From: Acanthochromis polyacanthus
Taxonomy: Eukaryota; Chordata; Actinopteri; Pomacentridae
Direction: 5' to 3'
Length of the DNA: 64,000 bases
NCBI RefSeq assembly: GCF_021347895.1
Contig: NC_067135.1
Coordinates: 27,357,945-27,421,944 of the forward strand
Shown here: positions 20,877 to 32,924 of the stretch, piece by piece
Position numbering within the stretch: position 1 is the stretch's first letter
Layout of the letters: the number at the start of each line of letters is the position of its first letter
Notes under the pieces: generated by a model
Database searches by the model: none
What the model was told of the DNA's origin: nothing
The model's input: only the letters and a program-made list of their open reading frames with translations
Program-made: the position numbers and the translations under genes

Positions 20877-22500
20877 TCAGAACTAAGCATTATGGCTGTT
20901 TTTACACATAAAGCTGAATACATATTTAAAAACTGGCCGCTGTGCCAGTCTGTTAATCTTATTTATGAACAATGTGGCTCATTATTGCTGCTAAGCTTGA
21001 AAAAGTCCTGATTGCTGCTGATGGTCCTGCAGTGTGTGTTGTGCTCCTGGCTGATAAGATGTGGGTTTCCTCAGATATAATGGTTGTTGTTGTTGATCTT
21101 GTGGTGGTGGTGGTGGGCTTTCTCTAGCATGTTGTCACTGTATCCTGATGAAGTGAAGGCAGTTTGTGAGATGATGTGTTTGATCTGACGGAGGATTCAC
21201 ATTTTTCTTATGAAATTAGTTCTTCTTCATTCATACCATGTTTTTACAAAACATGACTTTTTTATCAGCACCAATGCTTGCCCACCTTTGATGTTGTACA
21301 TGCAAAAGCAAAATATGTCTTCACTAAGATTTTGACAAAATTTTGTTAAATTTAAACTAAATTTAGCTCATAGAATTAGCAAGTTATGAGCACAGCTAAG
21401 CTTAATGCCAATAGTCTTCAAACAAAAGTTGCTGTAGATAAAATATTCTGATGTTCAATGTGATCAGAGAACCATAGAGGTCAATGTTTAGTTTAAATAA
21501 TGTATTCAGTAAGCCCAGCCAAAATTATTTGGCCTCTCAATTTAATCTAATCCTTAGCTTATTAAACCAATGTTTTGAACTCGTGGCTGAAGAACTTTAT
21601 CAATCTAATTCAGAAGTTATATTTCAAACTCACCTTTGGGAGTTAGCTGTCCCACATCGAAGGAGATCAGATTCTGGTGGAGGAACAGCGGCGTATGTCT
21701 GAGCTCCAGAAAAATTCAGAATTCAGGATTTTCCAACGTCAAGTAAATCCTTAATCAGTTACTTGGAGAAAAAAAGTCTTTGAAATTTGTTGAGAATCAG
21801 TCGTCTGACGTCTCACACTGACAGCCTGTGTTGCTTTTGAATTACTTTTTCACATTAGTGAGACATGTTCTTTATGATAAACTGATATGCAACTAAAGTG
21901 ACTATAAATGGGGCTGAATTGTTTTCTCTGTTGTACTTTAAACTTAATAGTGCAGGGGGTATGATTTATAATGTTAATGATAGCATACTGTTTATGTACA
22001 GTTAGAGAATGAAATAAGTTTGCAAAAAAAGTATCATAAATGAAAATGTGTTATGGCAACTATTGGCCTATATGTAGCTTTCCCTCCTTTCATTTAAAAT
22101 ATGCTAACTTAAATAATAAACAAATTAACCAAATAAGTAAATAAATAAATAAAGATTACATTTCTTAATTTAAAAACACCTGCACAGTCTTATGAATAGG
22201 CTTCGCCATAAATTTTTCAATTGTGAAATATTAAAAAAAAACGTACAATTTTTATGATAGACAAAATGATAAAGAAAACCAGAATACCATTAAAAACACT
22301 ACTGCCTCATTGCTGACAGTGCCAACCTTAGCTGACAGTACAAGCTAACTTTAAAGTTTGTACTGATATTCCTCATGAATAAAGAAGGTCCTGTGGCAAA
22401 AATTTAAAGGAGTATGGATACATAAAAATTAACAAGTAAAGAGTTTAATAACATTATAAAAATATAAACACAGATTGAGTTACATTTTCCTCGGCTAACC
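20874..22500. other. No gene seen
   Basis: AT-rich sequence with scattered short ORFs but no motif, repeat structure or splice pattern that I can support. Confidence 0.5.
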
Positions 22501-22506
22501 CCTTAA

Positions 22507-23016
22507 AGGCATTAGAGGAGATTTAATTTCCTACGACTTTGAACGTAGCATGCGCATGCACACATACAACCTCTCCCTAAACCCCCTCTAACCTCTCCCC
22601 TCTTAACATTTACGAAGAAACGCCCCCCTCCAGAAACTTGCGTAGGACTCATGAAGTTGTCTTTTACGGCTGGGTCCCCCTGGATCTTTATCTGCCATTA
22701 TGTAAAAAAAGATGAGCAAAACAAGTCGCCAGCTAACTACGAAGCTATACCAAAGCAACACATACAGAAAACACGTAAGTCCAAGGCGTACGTAATCTGA
22801 GCCGGAAGATTTTTGATTGACAGGAAAGGGAGCAAACCAAACGCCTCGGTCCGAGCGCATTGATTGGCTGATGTTTTTCAGGTCCTGCCATGTCCACAGA
22901 TTTTTTTTTAATTTTTTTTTAGAAACCATACATACAAGTCCACTAAAGGTCAGTATATTCATTTTATGTGAATCAGACAAATTCAACAAAAAAAAAAAAC
23001 ATCCTCCATAATGCCT
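22507..23016. mobile_element. TTAA-flanked MITE (510 bp)
   Basis: Imperfect inverted ends AGGCATTAGAGGAG (22507) and AGGCATTATGGAGG (reverse complement at 23016) are flanked by TTAA at 22503-22506 and 23017-23020. TTAA duplications are made by piggyBac and Kolobok elements; the AGG-type end fits Kolobok somewhat better. A 31-codon stretch starting MADKDPGGPSRKRQLHESY on the minus strand may be the remains of a gene piece carried by the parent element, but I do not recognise it. Confidence 0.6.
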
Positions 23017-23020
23017 TTAA

Positions 23021-23386
23021 AAAGCAAAAGACTTGTTATATTTAACCAGGAGTGATGACACACTTTTATCAGAAAAGTTATAGTCAAACTGGGGACACAT
23101 GCACAATGTAGTGACACACACTTCCACTAGGGGCAGTGTGCAAAAATTACACACAGATTGGTGGGGGGGTTGGGGGGGGGTGAGTGGGACAGACACACAC
23201 ACACACAAAAATCCAAAAAACCTCATTTTTGGGGACTTCAGTGATTTTTAGACAGAAACGCACATTGGAGCATGTAGAATAAGATTCTAATGAAATCTAA
23301 TTGGGGACGGTGATTTTTGTCCCCAATTGGAAAGCCGTCCCCAATCAACTGGTGTGTATTCTGAAAAATGTCCCCGATGTTGACCT

Positions 23387-23433
<47 letters not shown>

Positions 23434-23476
23434 GACAAACGGCATGGCGGAGGTATGCGCTCTCCGAGTGCTTTTC
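23021..23476. other. Non-coding; GGGGAC-containing sequence, hairpin and (CA)n microsatellite
   Basis: Contains AATTGGGGAC/GTCCCCAATT inverted repeats at 23299-23328 (10-bp arms, 10-base loop), a G-run at 23162-23180, and (CA)n at 23391-23429. No gene seen. Confidence 0.6.
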
Positions 23477-25910
23477 TAGTTGTCAAGATGGATACCTAAA
23501 TATTTATATGATGTCACCATCTCAATGTCCATGCCGCAAGTGTTCAGTGGCTGAAGAGGGAGTTTGGATCTGTGGAAATCTATGATTATTTCCTTTGTCT
23601 TTGAGGTGTTGAGTAGCAGGCAGTTTTTGTGACGCCAGTCACTGAAGGCACTTATCAGATCTCTGTATTCAGCTTCATGTCCATTTCTGATACGTGCCAC
23701 GATAGCAGTGTCATCAGAGTATTTCTGAATGTGGCAGGACTCAGTGCTGTATTTGAAGTCAGATGTATACAGTGTGAACAGGAATGGATCCCCAGGACTG
23801 CTCAGTAATGTCCCAGAAACACAAACTGTGACCTTCCCGTCAGGTAATCTATGATCCATGAAACACAGGAAGGATCCACTCCCATCTCTGTGAGCTTGTC
23901 TTTGAGGATGGTGGGTTGGATGGAGTTGAATGCATTTGAAAAATAAAAGAACATGATTCTGACATAAACTCCAGGTTCCTCCAGATGAGACAGGGCACGG
24001 TGAAGCATGAAGAGGATGGCATCATCCACTCCAATGTGTTCTTTGTATGCAAACTGCAGGGAATCCAGTTTGTCTTTGACCTCAAGCCTCAGTAGGCATA
24101 GAATCAGCTGCATCAGAGCTTTCATGATGTGTGAGGTCAGAGCAATAGTTCTGTAGTCATTTAGTTCAGCCGGACATTTGATTTTTGGTACTGTTACAAT
24201 TGTAGGAATCCAGCCTAAGCCTTTGGAATTCCTATGACAAACTCAGATAAGCCAGAGCTCTCCTCTCCCTACAGGAAGACTGACCAATACCCATTACCGG
24301 AGGAAAGTTGGGACATTTGTATTTCTGTGTGTTTTCATTCACAGGAAAAAGACATAGAGACCTTTCACAGGAGGATGGAGCTCCTGTGAACATTAAACAC
24401 CTGGAAGAACCTTTTTGAAAGACAATGACTTTCACTGTTATGCTATGAATGTTTTGTTGAATGAACTTTCATGCTAAAACCCCCTCCTCTCTCAGGAATG
24501 CTCCCTCTCAAGAGACATCTCTGCCTGCCTCCGGGGTCATAAACTTTACGACTCTGCTGAAGGCTGGAACAGAGAGACACTTTCATTAAGGAACAAAGAA
24601 CATCTTCAAAATTCTTATTTCTGAGATGTATCTTGTGTTTTCAGGTTTACCAAAGTTACTGAAAGTGCTTCATCTCGAGCATATCCAAAAATCACACTTC
24701 TATGTCGTACAGAAGTGGATTTATTGATTTGTGAGATTTAATCTAATTTCTTCTTTATTCCTCCTATTTTGCTTGAAAGAATGAATTCTTGTGTTTATTC
24801 ATTACCATATGTATGACATGTTATCATATCTTCACTGTGACATGTATATTTTTAGGATTTAGAACACGCTAACACATATTTCTTTATTGAATTAAATAAT
24901 TCAATATACTTGTTAACCTACATAATCCCCATGTGTTCCACTTTCACTTGATGGATTATGGTGAGAGATAGACAGATCGTTTACTCGTTTTAATATCATA
25001 TATTTTCAATTCATTTTGGACCATCTCTCCTCTCTGCTCTTCTCTGTGACACAAAGGGAGACCTGTTGCTCGGCAGATTTCGCGCCGGAAGTTCCTGTCT
25101 CCGCCTATAGGTACGACCCCAGGGGCCTCTGACCCTTAAATTCAACTGAAGCCCCCACCTCACTCTCTTCTTCATTCTGTGTCTCTGGGGAACTCCAGGC
25201 CAGAGTACCTCTCATATTCTTATCTATAAGGCGCATCTCTTTCTATCTTCTGAAGTCCTCTTGGCTCCAGAGTTTGGCAACTCTGGCAACTATTTATACT
25301 TTCACTTTTTGTAATCAAATTAGACATTTTTGCTCACTTTTAAGCCGAACCTATTCTTTTCCGTGATTTTGACAAGAACCGGTTAAGAACCATTTTCCTT
25401 TTTCTTAGCTTTTAAGGCTTTCCATCAAACATCCTTTTCTTTTACTTGGCTAAAGCCTGAGAACCAGCATTTTTTTTAAATCAAGTGACTCTTCATCAAC
25501 CGGACAACTTCAGCTGTGAACACCGGAGATCTGCTGGATCAGATCTCCTTCAACTGAATCGATCACACATGCAGGACGGCCACAGTCGCCACCGTGACAC
25601 ACAGCGCCTGGGAAGCAAAGCCATCCCGTCACGCAGTGAGGAGTCATCTATCTGCGAATTCTGCATCCCAGCATATGGCGGTTCACTACAGTAAGACCAG
25701 CTGAGATTTATCTGAGTTCCTGGGTTGATGTGACTAACCACTTGATTAATTAATTCATGTAATCCGTTTATTCTTTTGCGAATTGCTCTTAGTCCAAATT
25801 ACTGTTTACCTAGTCAAGTTAGCTATCTGGCTTCTCCTCACCATAATCTTAATTTTAATATGCAGAATTGAATCTCCTCACACACTCCCAATCTCTCAGA
25901 CACATGCACG

Positions 25911-25958
<48 letters not shown>

Positions 25959-26697
25959 TACATGTCACATTTCTCACTGTACTTAGTTCACTGGTATTAT
26001 GAATAGAATAGTAAATAAATGCTTCATATTAGACCAAATTAAGACTTGTGTGTTTCATTGTGAAGAACTGTGGGTCAATTTAACCGAGAATTCTAGACTT
26101 TTTGATATGAGACTGATCTATTGTATTGTGACTGGGATTTCTTTGAAATCCTGCCTAAATTAATTAATTTCCTTGCAATTAACGCGAGGTGGTGCCCCTT
26201 TTATATAATGAATGCAATTAATTAAATTATCTTACGTAGTGTCTCCTACACAATACAGGATGTTTTCCATAGAGCAGGCACCCGCCCCTGCTGTAGACTC
26301 AGGTCGAAGATCCTGTGGAGAGGTTGACACAGTTGTGCAGCACAGTCTTTAAGCAGTCTTGGACATACACCACTTGGACCAGCTGTCTTCCTAGAGCAAA
26401 GTCTCTGAAGCTCCAACATCACTCCTGTCTCTGTGACAGAGAAGGTGTTGGAACGGAAGTGGCTGGAGCTGTGGAGACATGTGTAGGAGACGGAGGAGAA
26501 GGAAGAGGAGCTATAGTGGGGATTTCCATATGTTGAGGAGAAGAAAGAGGAGCAGAAGGAGAAGTAGGTGTGTCCACAGTGTCAAATCGGTTGAAGAACA
26601 GGTTGAGTTCATCAGCTCGTTCCAGATCACCCACTATTGGCTCCCTTTTCTTTTTACTATTGTGTCCATAGATGGTATTGATTCCTCTTCACACATC
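23477..26697 (-). mobile_element. Rex1 non-LTR retrotransposon copy 1, split by a 2-kb insertion
   Basis: Two parts, 23477-24200 and 26251-26697, align in order with the intact neighbouring copy at 26700-28365. The RT fragments include LQFAYKEHIGVDDAILFMLH, PGVYVRIMFFYFSNAFNSIQ, a YSDDTAIVARI catalytic box and TSYKYLGIHLDN. A deletion removes the APQGTVLAP region and frameshifts break the ORF. Unusually for a LINE, the 3' end is missing: homology stops at 23477 next to a (CA)n tract. Assigned to Rex1 (CR1-related) from residue patterns. Confidence 0.85.
24201..26250. mobile_element. 2,050-bp TG...CA element inside Rex1: probable solo LTR
   Basis: Begins TGTAGGA at 24201 and ends TCCTACA at 26250, flanked by CAAT on both sides (24197-24200 and 26251-26254). 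The empty site TACAATACAGGATGTTTTCC is intact in the second Rex1 copy near 27965, which fixes the borders exactly. TG...CA ends with a short inverted repeat and a 4-bp duplication fit integrase-mediated insertion of a retroviral or LTR-element LTR. No ORF of note is present. A candidate AATAAA lies at about 26014, and (CA)n at 25915-25953. Two kilobases is long for an LTR, so a non-autonomous element with unrecognised LTRs is the alternative. Confidence 0.65.
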
Positions 26698-26699
26698 AC

Positions 26700-28365
26700 G
26701 GATCAGAATCAGAATCAGAATCATTTTATTCATCCCCGAAGGGAAATTCAGTTGTCAGGGTTCTTATCTGTTTAATTTTGAATTGAATAGCTTGAGTGCT
26801 GATGGCAAGAAAGATTTCCTAAATCTTTCGGTCTTGCAGCACAGGGATAGGAGCCGTCCACTGATGTTTCGTTGTTCATTGAGGCAGATGTGAAGTGGAT
26901 GATCCATGTTGGTCAGAATGGCCTCCATCTTGCTCAGTGCCCGTCTCTCCACCTCATCCTCCAATGTGTTCAATGTGATTCCAACCACAGAGCAGCTTTT
27001 TTAATCAGTTTGTTCAGACGCCTTGCATCCTTCTGTTTTATACTGCCTCCCCAGTAGACTGCAGCATAAAACAGGACACTTACTACCACAGACTGATAAA
27101 ACATGTGCATCATCTTACTGCAGATGTCTTGTGATCGAAGTCTTCTGAGGCAACAAAGTCGGCTCTGGCCCTTTTTGTAGATAAAGTCTACGTTTGTAGA
27201 CCAGTGCAAATTATTATCAAGGTGGACACCTAAATATTTATATGATGTCACCATCTCGATGTCCACGCCACGAGTGTTCACTGGCTGAAGAGGGGTTTTG
27301 GATCTGCGGAAATCTATGATCATTTCCTTTGTCTTTGAGGCGTTGAGTAGCAGGCAGTTTTTGTGATGCCAGTCACTGAAGGCACTTACCAGATCTCTGT
27401 ATTCAGCTTCATGTCCATTTCTGATACATGCCACGATAGCAGTGTCATCAGAGTATTTCTGAATGTGGCAGGACTCTGTGTTGTATTTGAAGTCAGATGT
27501 ATACAGAGTGAACAGGAATGGAGCCAGGACTGTTCCTTGTGGAGCCCCAGTACTACTCATTAATGTCCCAGAAACACAGTCCCCCAGCCTGACAAACTGT
27601 GGCCTTCCTGTCAGGTAATCTGTAATGAATGAAACACAGGAAGGATCCACTCCCATCTCTGTGAGCTTGTCTTTGAAGATGGTGGGTTGGATGGAGTTGA
27701 ATGCGTTTGAAAAATCAAAGAACATGATTCTGACATAAACTCCAGGTTCCTCCAGATGTGACAGGGCACGGTGAAGCATGAAGAGGATGGCATCATCCAC
27801 TCCAATGTGTTCTTTGTATGCAAACTGCAAGGAATCGAGTTTGTCTTTGACCTCAAGCCTCAGTAGACGTAAAACCAGCCGCTACAGAATTTTCATGATG
27901 TGTGAGGTCAGAGCAATAGGTCTGTAGTCATTTAGTTCAGCCGGACATTTGATTTTTGGTACTGGTACAATACAGGATGTTTTCCATAGAGCAGACACCC
28001 GCCCCAGCTGTAGACTCAGGTTGAAGATCCTGTGGAGAGGTTGACACAGTTGTGCAGCACAGTCTTTAAGCAGTCTTGGACACACACCATCTGGGCCAGC
28101 TGCCTTCCCAGAGCAAAGTCTCTGAAGCTCCAACATCACCCCTGTCTCTGTGACAGAGATGGATACAGGTGCTGGAACGGAAGTGGCTGCAGCTGTGGAG
28201 ACATGTGTAGGAGACGGAGGAGAAGAAGGAGGAGCTATAGTGGGGATTTCCATATGTTGAGGAGAAGAAGGAAGAGTAGCAGTGGAAGTAGGTGTGTCCA
28301 CAGTGTCAAATATGTTGAAGAACAAGTTGAGTTCGTCAGCTCTTTCTACATCACCCACTATTGGC
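26700..28365 (-). mobile_element. Rex1 non-LTR retrotransposon copy 2 (RT and 3' end)
   Basis: Minus-strand frames at 28358-27882 and 27830-26970, separated by a frameshift near 27850-27880, encode most of an RT: KAAGPDGVCPRLLKDCAAQL, VPVPKIKCPAELNDYRPIAL, FAYKEHIGVDDAILF, APQGTVLAPFLFTLYTSDFK, the YSDDTAIVACI catalytic box, LNASKTKEMIIDFRRSK and FYQSVVVSVLFYAAVYWGGS. The 3' end is a tail CTGAATTTCCCTTCGGGGAT...GATTCTGATTCTGATTCTGA at 26750-26700, abutting copy 1. No endonuclease is present, so it is 5'-truncated at about 28365. Close to intact within the RT. Confidence 0.88.
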
Positions 28366-28384
28366 TAACCTGGCAATAGCCAGA

Positions 28385-28645
28385 TTAATAATTGTGTAGT
28401 ACTTGATAGTACTCCACAATATCAATCTGGGACCGCTCCATGGAAATCCGTTCGGAGGAAAGAGGCACGGATTGGACAATGCAACAGTATGTCCCGCCTC
28501 TGACAGGTTTGTTTTTAGCCAATCGCGGGATCTTCACAACGAGCGGAGCCAATTGGTAGATTAAACTCTTACCAAAACCCGTAGGTAAAAAAGCACAAAC
28601 ATCTTTACCATCCAGAAATGCGGTGACCCCGTTGTTTACTCTCAA
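28385..28645 (-). pseudogene. RecQ-like helicase fragment (Walker A region)
   Basis: An 86-codon minus-strand frame reads NNGVTAFLDGKDVCAFLPTG, then FGKSLIYQLAPLVVK, then an unusual GGTYCCIVQSVPLSSERISM tail. LPTGFGKS is a Walker A motif in the context typical of RecQ-family 3'-5' DNA helicases (A-L-P-T-G-x-G-K-S-x-x-Y-Q). Everything after motif I is absent, so this is not a functional helicase. There is no in-frame ATG at the start. It abuts the 5' end of the Rex1 copy. It may be a retroposed or transposon-captured exon, or the tip of a processed pseudogene. Confidence 0.55.
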
Positions 28646-29577
28646 GACCAGCTGTTAGCCCTCCATAGCACTGCGAGGCTACCGGTGCATAGCGGCTTCT
28701 TTGTTATTTCAGCCTGGAGTTATCTTGTGAGTATAGTTGCTCTTTGTATCTTAGACTTAACCCTTTGTTTCAGGTTCTCTTAGAAGAATTCCCCAGTGAA
28801 CTTAGTCCAGCTACCAGGGAAATATTCTTGTTTTTGTTATAGTTTTCTCAGGTTTTATTGCCTTTCTCTGCATTCCTTCCAGGGTTTTACCTGTCGTGGG
28901 TTTGTGTTTTAGTCTGCCCCACCTCTTGGGTGTTGTAGTATCCCTCAATTCAATTTCCCTTGAGTCCCGAGCCAAATTTCCGGGGTTTTCCTTATAACCC
29001 TTTTACTATGACAAGGGTCACCGGGGACACCACGGGGTGTGTGTATTGCAAATTACCGTAACTCCTCGCTACTTCATGCAATTTTAATCATTCAAACTAC
29101 CCCTGAAAGCTGTTAAACTGGGCTTTCTGATGATATTACATGCATTATGGTAATGACTGAGTGTCGTGTGGCGGGAGGGGGGCAAAGAGCGGCAGCTGCA
29201 GGCGGCGTTTGTGTGACAGAGCCAGAGGATCATAGACTGTATATACACAGTCTATGGCAGGTATCTTCACATAAAATTTCAATGGGTCCACCAGGACGAA
29301 ATGTCTGCAGGTCTGGGTCCGGGGACTTTTTTTTTTTGGTGCATTACTCTTGAAATATTTAATTGTATTGTCAATAACTGCCTTCTTTCAAATGAAATAA
29401 AGTAATCTTATTTTTTAAAGTCAACAATGTTTATTAAAAAAATAAAAGTAGCATTTTACATTTGGTTGCATTTTATGCTTTTGTATGTGGATTTTAAGTA
29501 ACATCAAGGCTACAAATATTTAAAATTAAATCTGCTTTAGGAGCAAAATATCTTTTTAGGCAGGCACATCTGGTTTA
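28646..29577. other. No gene seen
   Basis: No supported ORF. The region contains unique-looking sequence with moderate GC content around 28650-29040 and 29150-29345, possibly transposon ends, but I could not define inverted repeats or target duplications. Confidence 0.4.
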
Positions 29578-30009
29578 AGTGCAAAAAAGTTCTTGTTGTT
29601 GTTTACCGTCAGTCAAGGTTTTGACTATCTCGTGGGCACACTTTTTAACAACCGCACAGTCAGTGAAGGGTTTTTGTTTTGGCCCAAAACCCAGGCGACA
29701 CGAAGGGAACATTCAATTGTGCGCTGCTGGCCGGAAAAGGCGTTTGGATCGATCATACCAGGCTCTTAACTCAAGTAAATGCTTTCTCCAAAGAGTGGAT
29801 TTCAGAGGGTAATCTCTCTCGAAACTCGCCTGGTGTTTTTCGTAGTGCCGTTTGATGTTGCTACTTTTCACAATGGCTACATGCTGGTCGCATAAGAGAC
29901 ACACGGGCTGTGTGCTCCCGGTGGGTAAAATGAACGCAAATAACTCCGTCCGCTCGTCATGAAACACCCTATTTTCATTGTCTACCTTTCGAATTTTTGA
30001 AGCAGACAT
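29578..30009 (-). pseudogene. hAT-type (BED zinc finger) transposase N-terminal fragment
   Basis: The minus strand from ATG at 30009 reads MSASKIRKVDNENRVFHDER, then a BED/C2H2-like finger, CLLCDQHVAIVKSSNIKRHY with EKHQ, then YPLKSTLWRKHLLELRAWYD. Homology continues after a frameshift near 29730 with ECSLRVAWVLGQNK and after another with AHEIVKTLTDGKQQQELF. The layout is that of the first 150 residues of Charlie-like hAT transposases and their domesticated relatives (GTF2IRD2/ZBED type). Two frameshifts and loss of the catalytic domain mark it as a pseudogene. Confidence 0.7.
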
Positions 30010-31564
30010 GATGTTCGGCTCTCATCTGCTTCTCCCTTCGTCTGCAACAATTGTCTCAAGTCTTCTGCAGGTTCTGCTGCGGAGGGCGTGACAGTTTTCA
30101 ACATTGCAAGTGCTCGATAATCTTCGTGTGCCTAGTAGGTTACGAGGTGTAATTTGATTGGGCAGAGGAGCGAGCAAAATGCAAGGGTATTGGCGAGATG
30201 GTAACTAAACAAGTGACGTTAAGCCTTGCCGAAATTGCATGCCCAGTTCCCAGCTAGCGCGCACTGAAGAGACCAGAAAAGATGCAATTTTTGCTCGGCA
30301 GCTTGACTTGGGCTCAGGTCCACATTGGCCTCTTGTCTGGTCCGGTAGTGGACTGTGGTCTGCCATGTGGGGACTACGGGTCTATGGGGACGATTCAGTC
30401 AAACTTTTGGGGCGGTTTCTTGAAGTTTAGCAAAGTTTTGGAGGTATATTCTGTGTAAATAAATTCAAATCTTGTACATAATAGTTTTAGTATTTTTTCC
30501 TGAAGTGGTTTTATCGTGATTTGCAATTTTTGTGTGTTTTGATGAAATGAGTGCACAGACAAAAGACAGCATTGGGAAGGAAAAAGTGCACTCTGTGCCA
30601 CAAAACCACACCTTGGATGTGTAATGAGTGTCATGTGGGTCTCTGTCTTCAGGTGGACAGGAATTGTTTCAGAAGCTACCACTGCTAAAATTAAAAACAC
30701 CTGGCTATTGACAAATATAGCAGTCTGTAACATGGACTCACAAACCTCCAGAAATGTAAAACTGTCTGAGTTGTAAAATAGTTTGAATTAGATTTTTGGC
30801 AATCTCAAAAATGTTCAATCTGCACTTTTCAAGAATTTACAAAAAAAAAGTTGAAGAAAATTCAATTCCGTTATTGTCCTTTTCTGTTTATAACACACAG
30901 TTTTTGGTATTTAATTACATAAGAATGTTAAATACTTGACAGATTTTGAAAATTCTACCTCTCCTGGAAAAAGGGTCTAAATTATTTACACATAGGGCAT
31001 TTTTTTTGACACAATTATTGACAAAAATAGACAAACAAGGCCAGACATTTTAATAAATATATCTATTATTGTAGTACTAAAAGGGAATTAGGAATAAGCT
31101 GAGAATTGTAGTTCTGTAAGAGATACATTGTAAATAAATCATTGTTTTCTGCATCTGCCCATCTTGTTCTCTTGTCCTGCGCCTGAGCCCTTGTGAAAAC
31201 TTAACAAGATTTGAGCCAGCACACTGGAATTCTCCGAGAGGTCAGAAATTTATCAAGAATACCATATAACCACCATGCCTAATTTTTCTATTCAGGAATA
31301 GAAGTAAATAACTGTAATTTGGCATCTCAGTCAAACACTTTTTAACATTTTTTTCTGCTTTTTTATAGAATAGTACATTTGAAAATTGATGGATAATAAC
31401 AATAATTATATTTTAGCATTAAAGATATCAATTGGATTAAGAAGCTTGCACACACTGGTGGATTAACCACTGCAGAAACATAATTTTTTTTTAAGTAATC
31501 AGTAATACTGTTAATTTAGGGCAGCGATGACAAAACACTTCACAGTGATCAAATAAAATTGAAA
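30010..31564. other. No gene seen
   Basis: Mostly AT-rich. A GC-richer stretch at about 30010-30440 continues from the hAT fragment and may be its 5' non-coding region. No other features supported. Confidence 0.45.
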
Positions 31565-31572
31565 ATTTGAAC

Positions 31573-32838
31573 TAGGGCTGCAACTAACGATTATTTTGAT
31601 AGATTAATCGGTCAATTATTTTTTTCGATTAATCAATTAATCGGTTTATGCACTTACATTTTAGTTTTTCCTTTATTTTCCAATGTAAAATATTAATAAA
31701 AGGCCCATGTCATTCAACGTACATTTTAAGAGCTTTTAACCATGCTACAATGTCCTAAATTCTTCAAAAACCATCCAGAGTTGGATTTTAGTATGTCTGA
31801 ATTAGCAGCAATCAAAACACTGACTCATCAACACATACATACTCGTACAACCATCCAACATCACAAGATCTTAAATGAAGTTTCACCAAGGCAACATTTA
31901 TACTTTAAAAACATCTTTCCTGTAGAGAAGCATTTTCTGGGCACCCATGTATTTTAAGCTATACTACAATAATATCACAAGTAAGGGCTCCAAAAGTAGT
32001 GAACTAAATTTAAGGTTGTAATTTGAGAACAGAAAGAAAATAGAAACAATTTTGCTGTTAACTGCATTTTATTTTTTCCAAAAAAACACAGATTTCACCT
32101 GAGAACAAGTTTTATATCTTATTAACGTGCAGTGAAACTGTAAACAATACTTAAAATAAAGTGCCATTTCAGGATCCTAAATGGAAGTCACATTTTTAAG
32201 AGTTTTTAAAAAACAAACAAAAACTGAATATTTAGAGAAAACAAGTGCATTTTACAAACAATGTAAACATTAGTCTAATGGATGAACTTTGCATTGCAAT
32301 GCAAAAATATTAGCATGTCCACATGCTCTGGGCTAAGGCCAGCTCTCTTTTTAGAGGCTATATTCCCTGCTGCAGAAAACAGCCACTCTGCTGGTGTAGT
32401 AGTGCTTGGTATACAGAGGTAGGACTTTGCTAACCTTGACAAAAAGGGGTATTTCACCTCATTTGACTTCCATCACTGTAACAGATTTTCTCCCTTGGAA
32501 ACTGGCTTCTCACTGAAGCATATGAGGATCTCCTGTCAGACTTTCCCAGTGAGTACACAACCGCTGAGCGTGAGTCTATGACGCTGAGTGAACATCACAT
32601 GACCTAAAGCAAGGCAACCTATTGGTTGTTTGCTTCTTCTCCTGCTGTTCTGGTTGCCTAAAACCTACACTGGCTCATTACTGCCACACCTGGTCACCGC
32701 GATTACAGGCCGGCTTAAAATATGCGTGAAACATGCCGCTTACAGTAAAAATAGACTCATTAACCAACTAATCGATGACCAAAATAGTTGACAACTATTT
32801 TAATAATCAATTTTAATTAATTAGTTTTTTCAGCCCTA
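31573..32838 (-). mobile_element. hAT transposon with internal deletion (1,266 bp)
   Basis: Ends TAGGGCTG...CAGCCCTA, flanked by a perfect 8-bp duplication ATTTGAAC (31565-31572 and 32839-32846). Subterminal sequence is rich in GATTAATC-type motifs at both ends. A minus-strand 60-codon ORF at 32457-32275 matches the C-terminal dimerisation region of hAT transposases: YPFLSRLAKSYLCIPSTTTP, AEWLFSAAGN and LSPEHVDMLIFL. The rest of the transposase is gone, so the copy depends on a helper. Orientation is taken from the ORF. Confidence 0.88.
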
Positions 32839-32924
32839 ATTTGAACCTGTCATTACATAATTGTAATTTATAATTTGTCACAAATACATTACAGCACTGT
32901 GAAATATTGCTTTTCACATATCCC

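Noticed and set aside
20651..20911. ORF with Tyr-Ile repeats
   Set aside because: Translation of the (TA)n microsatellite.
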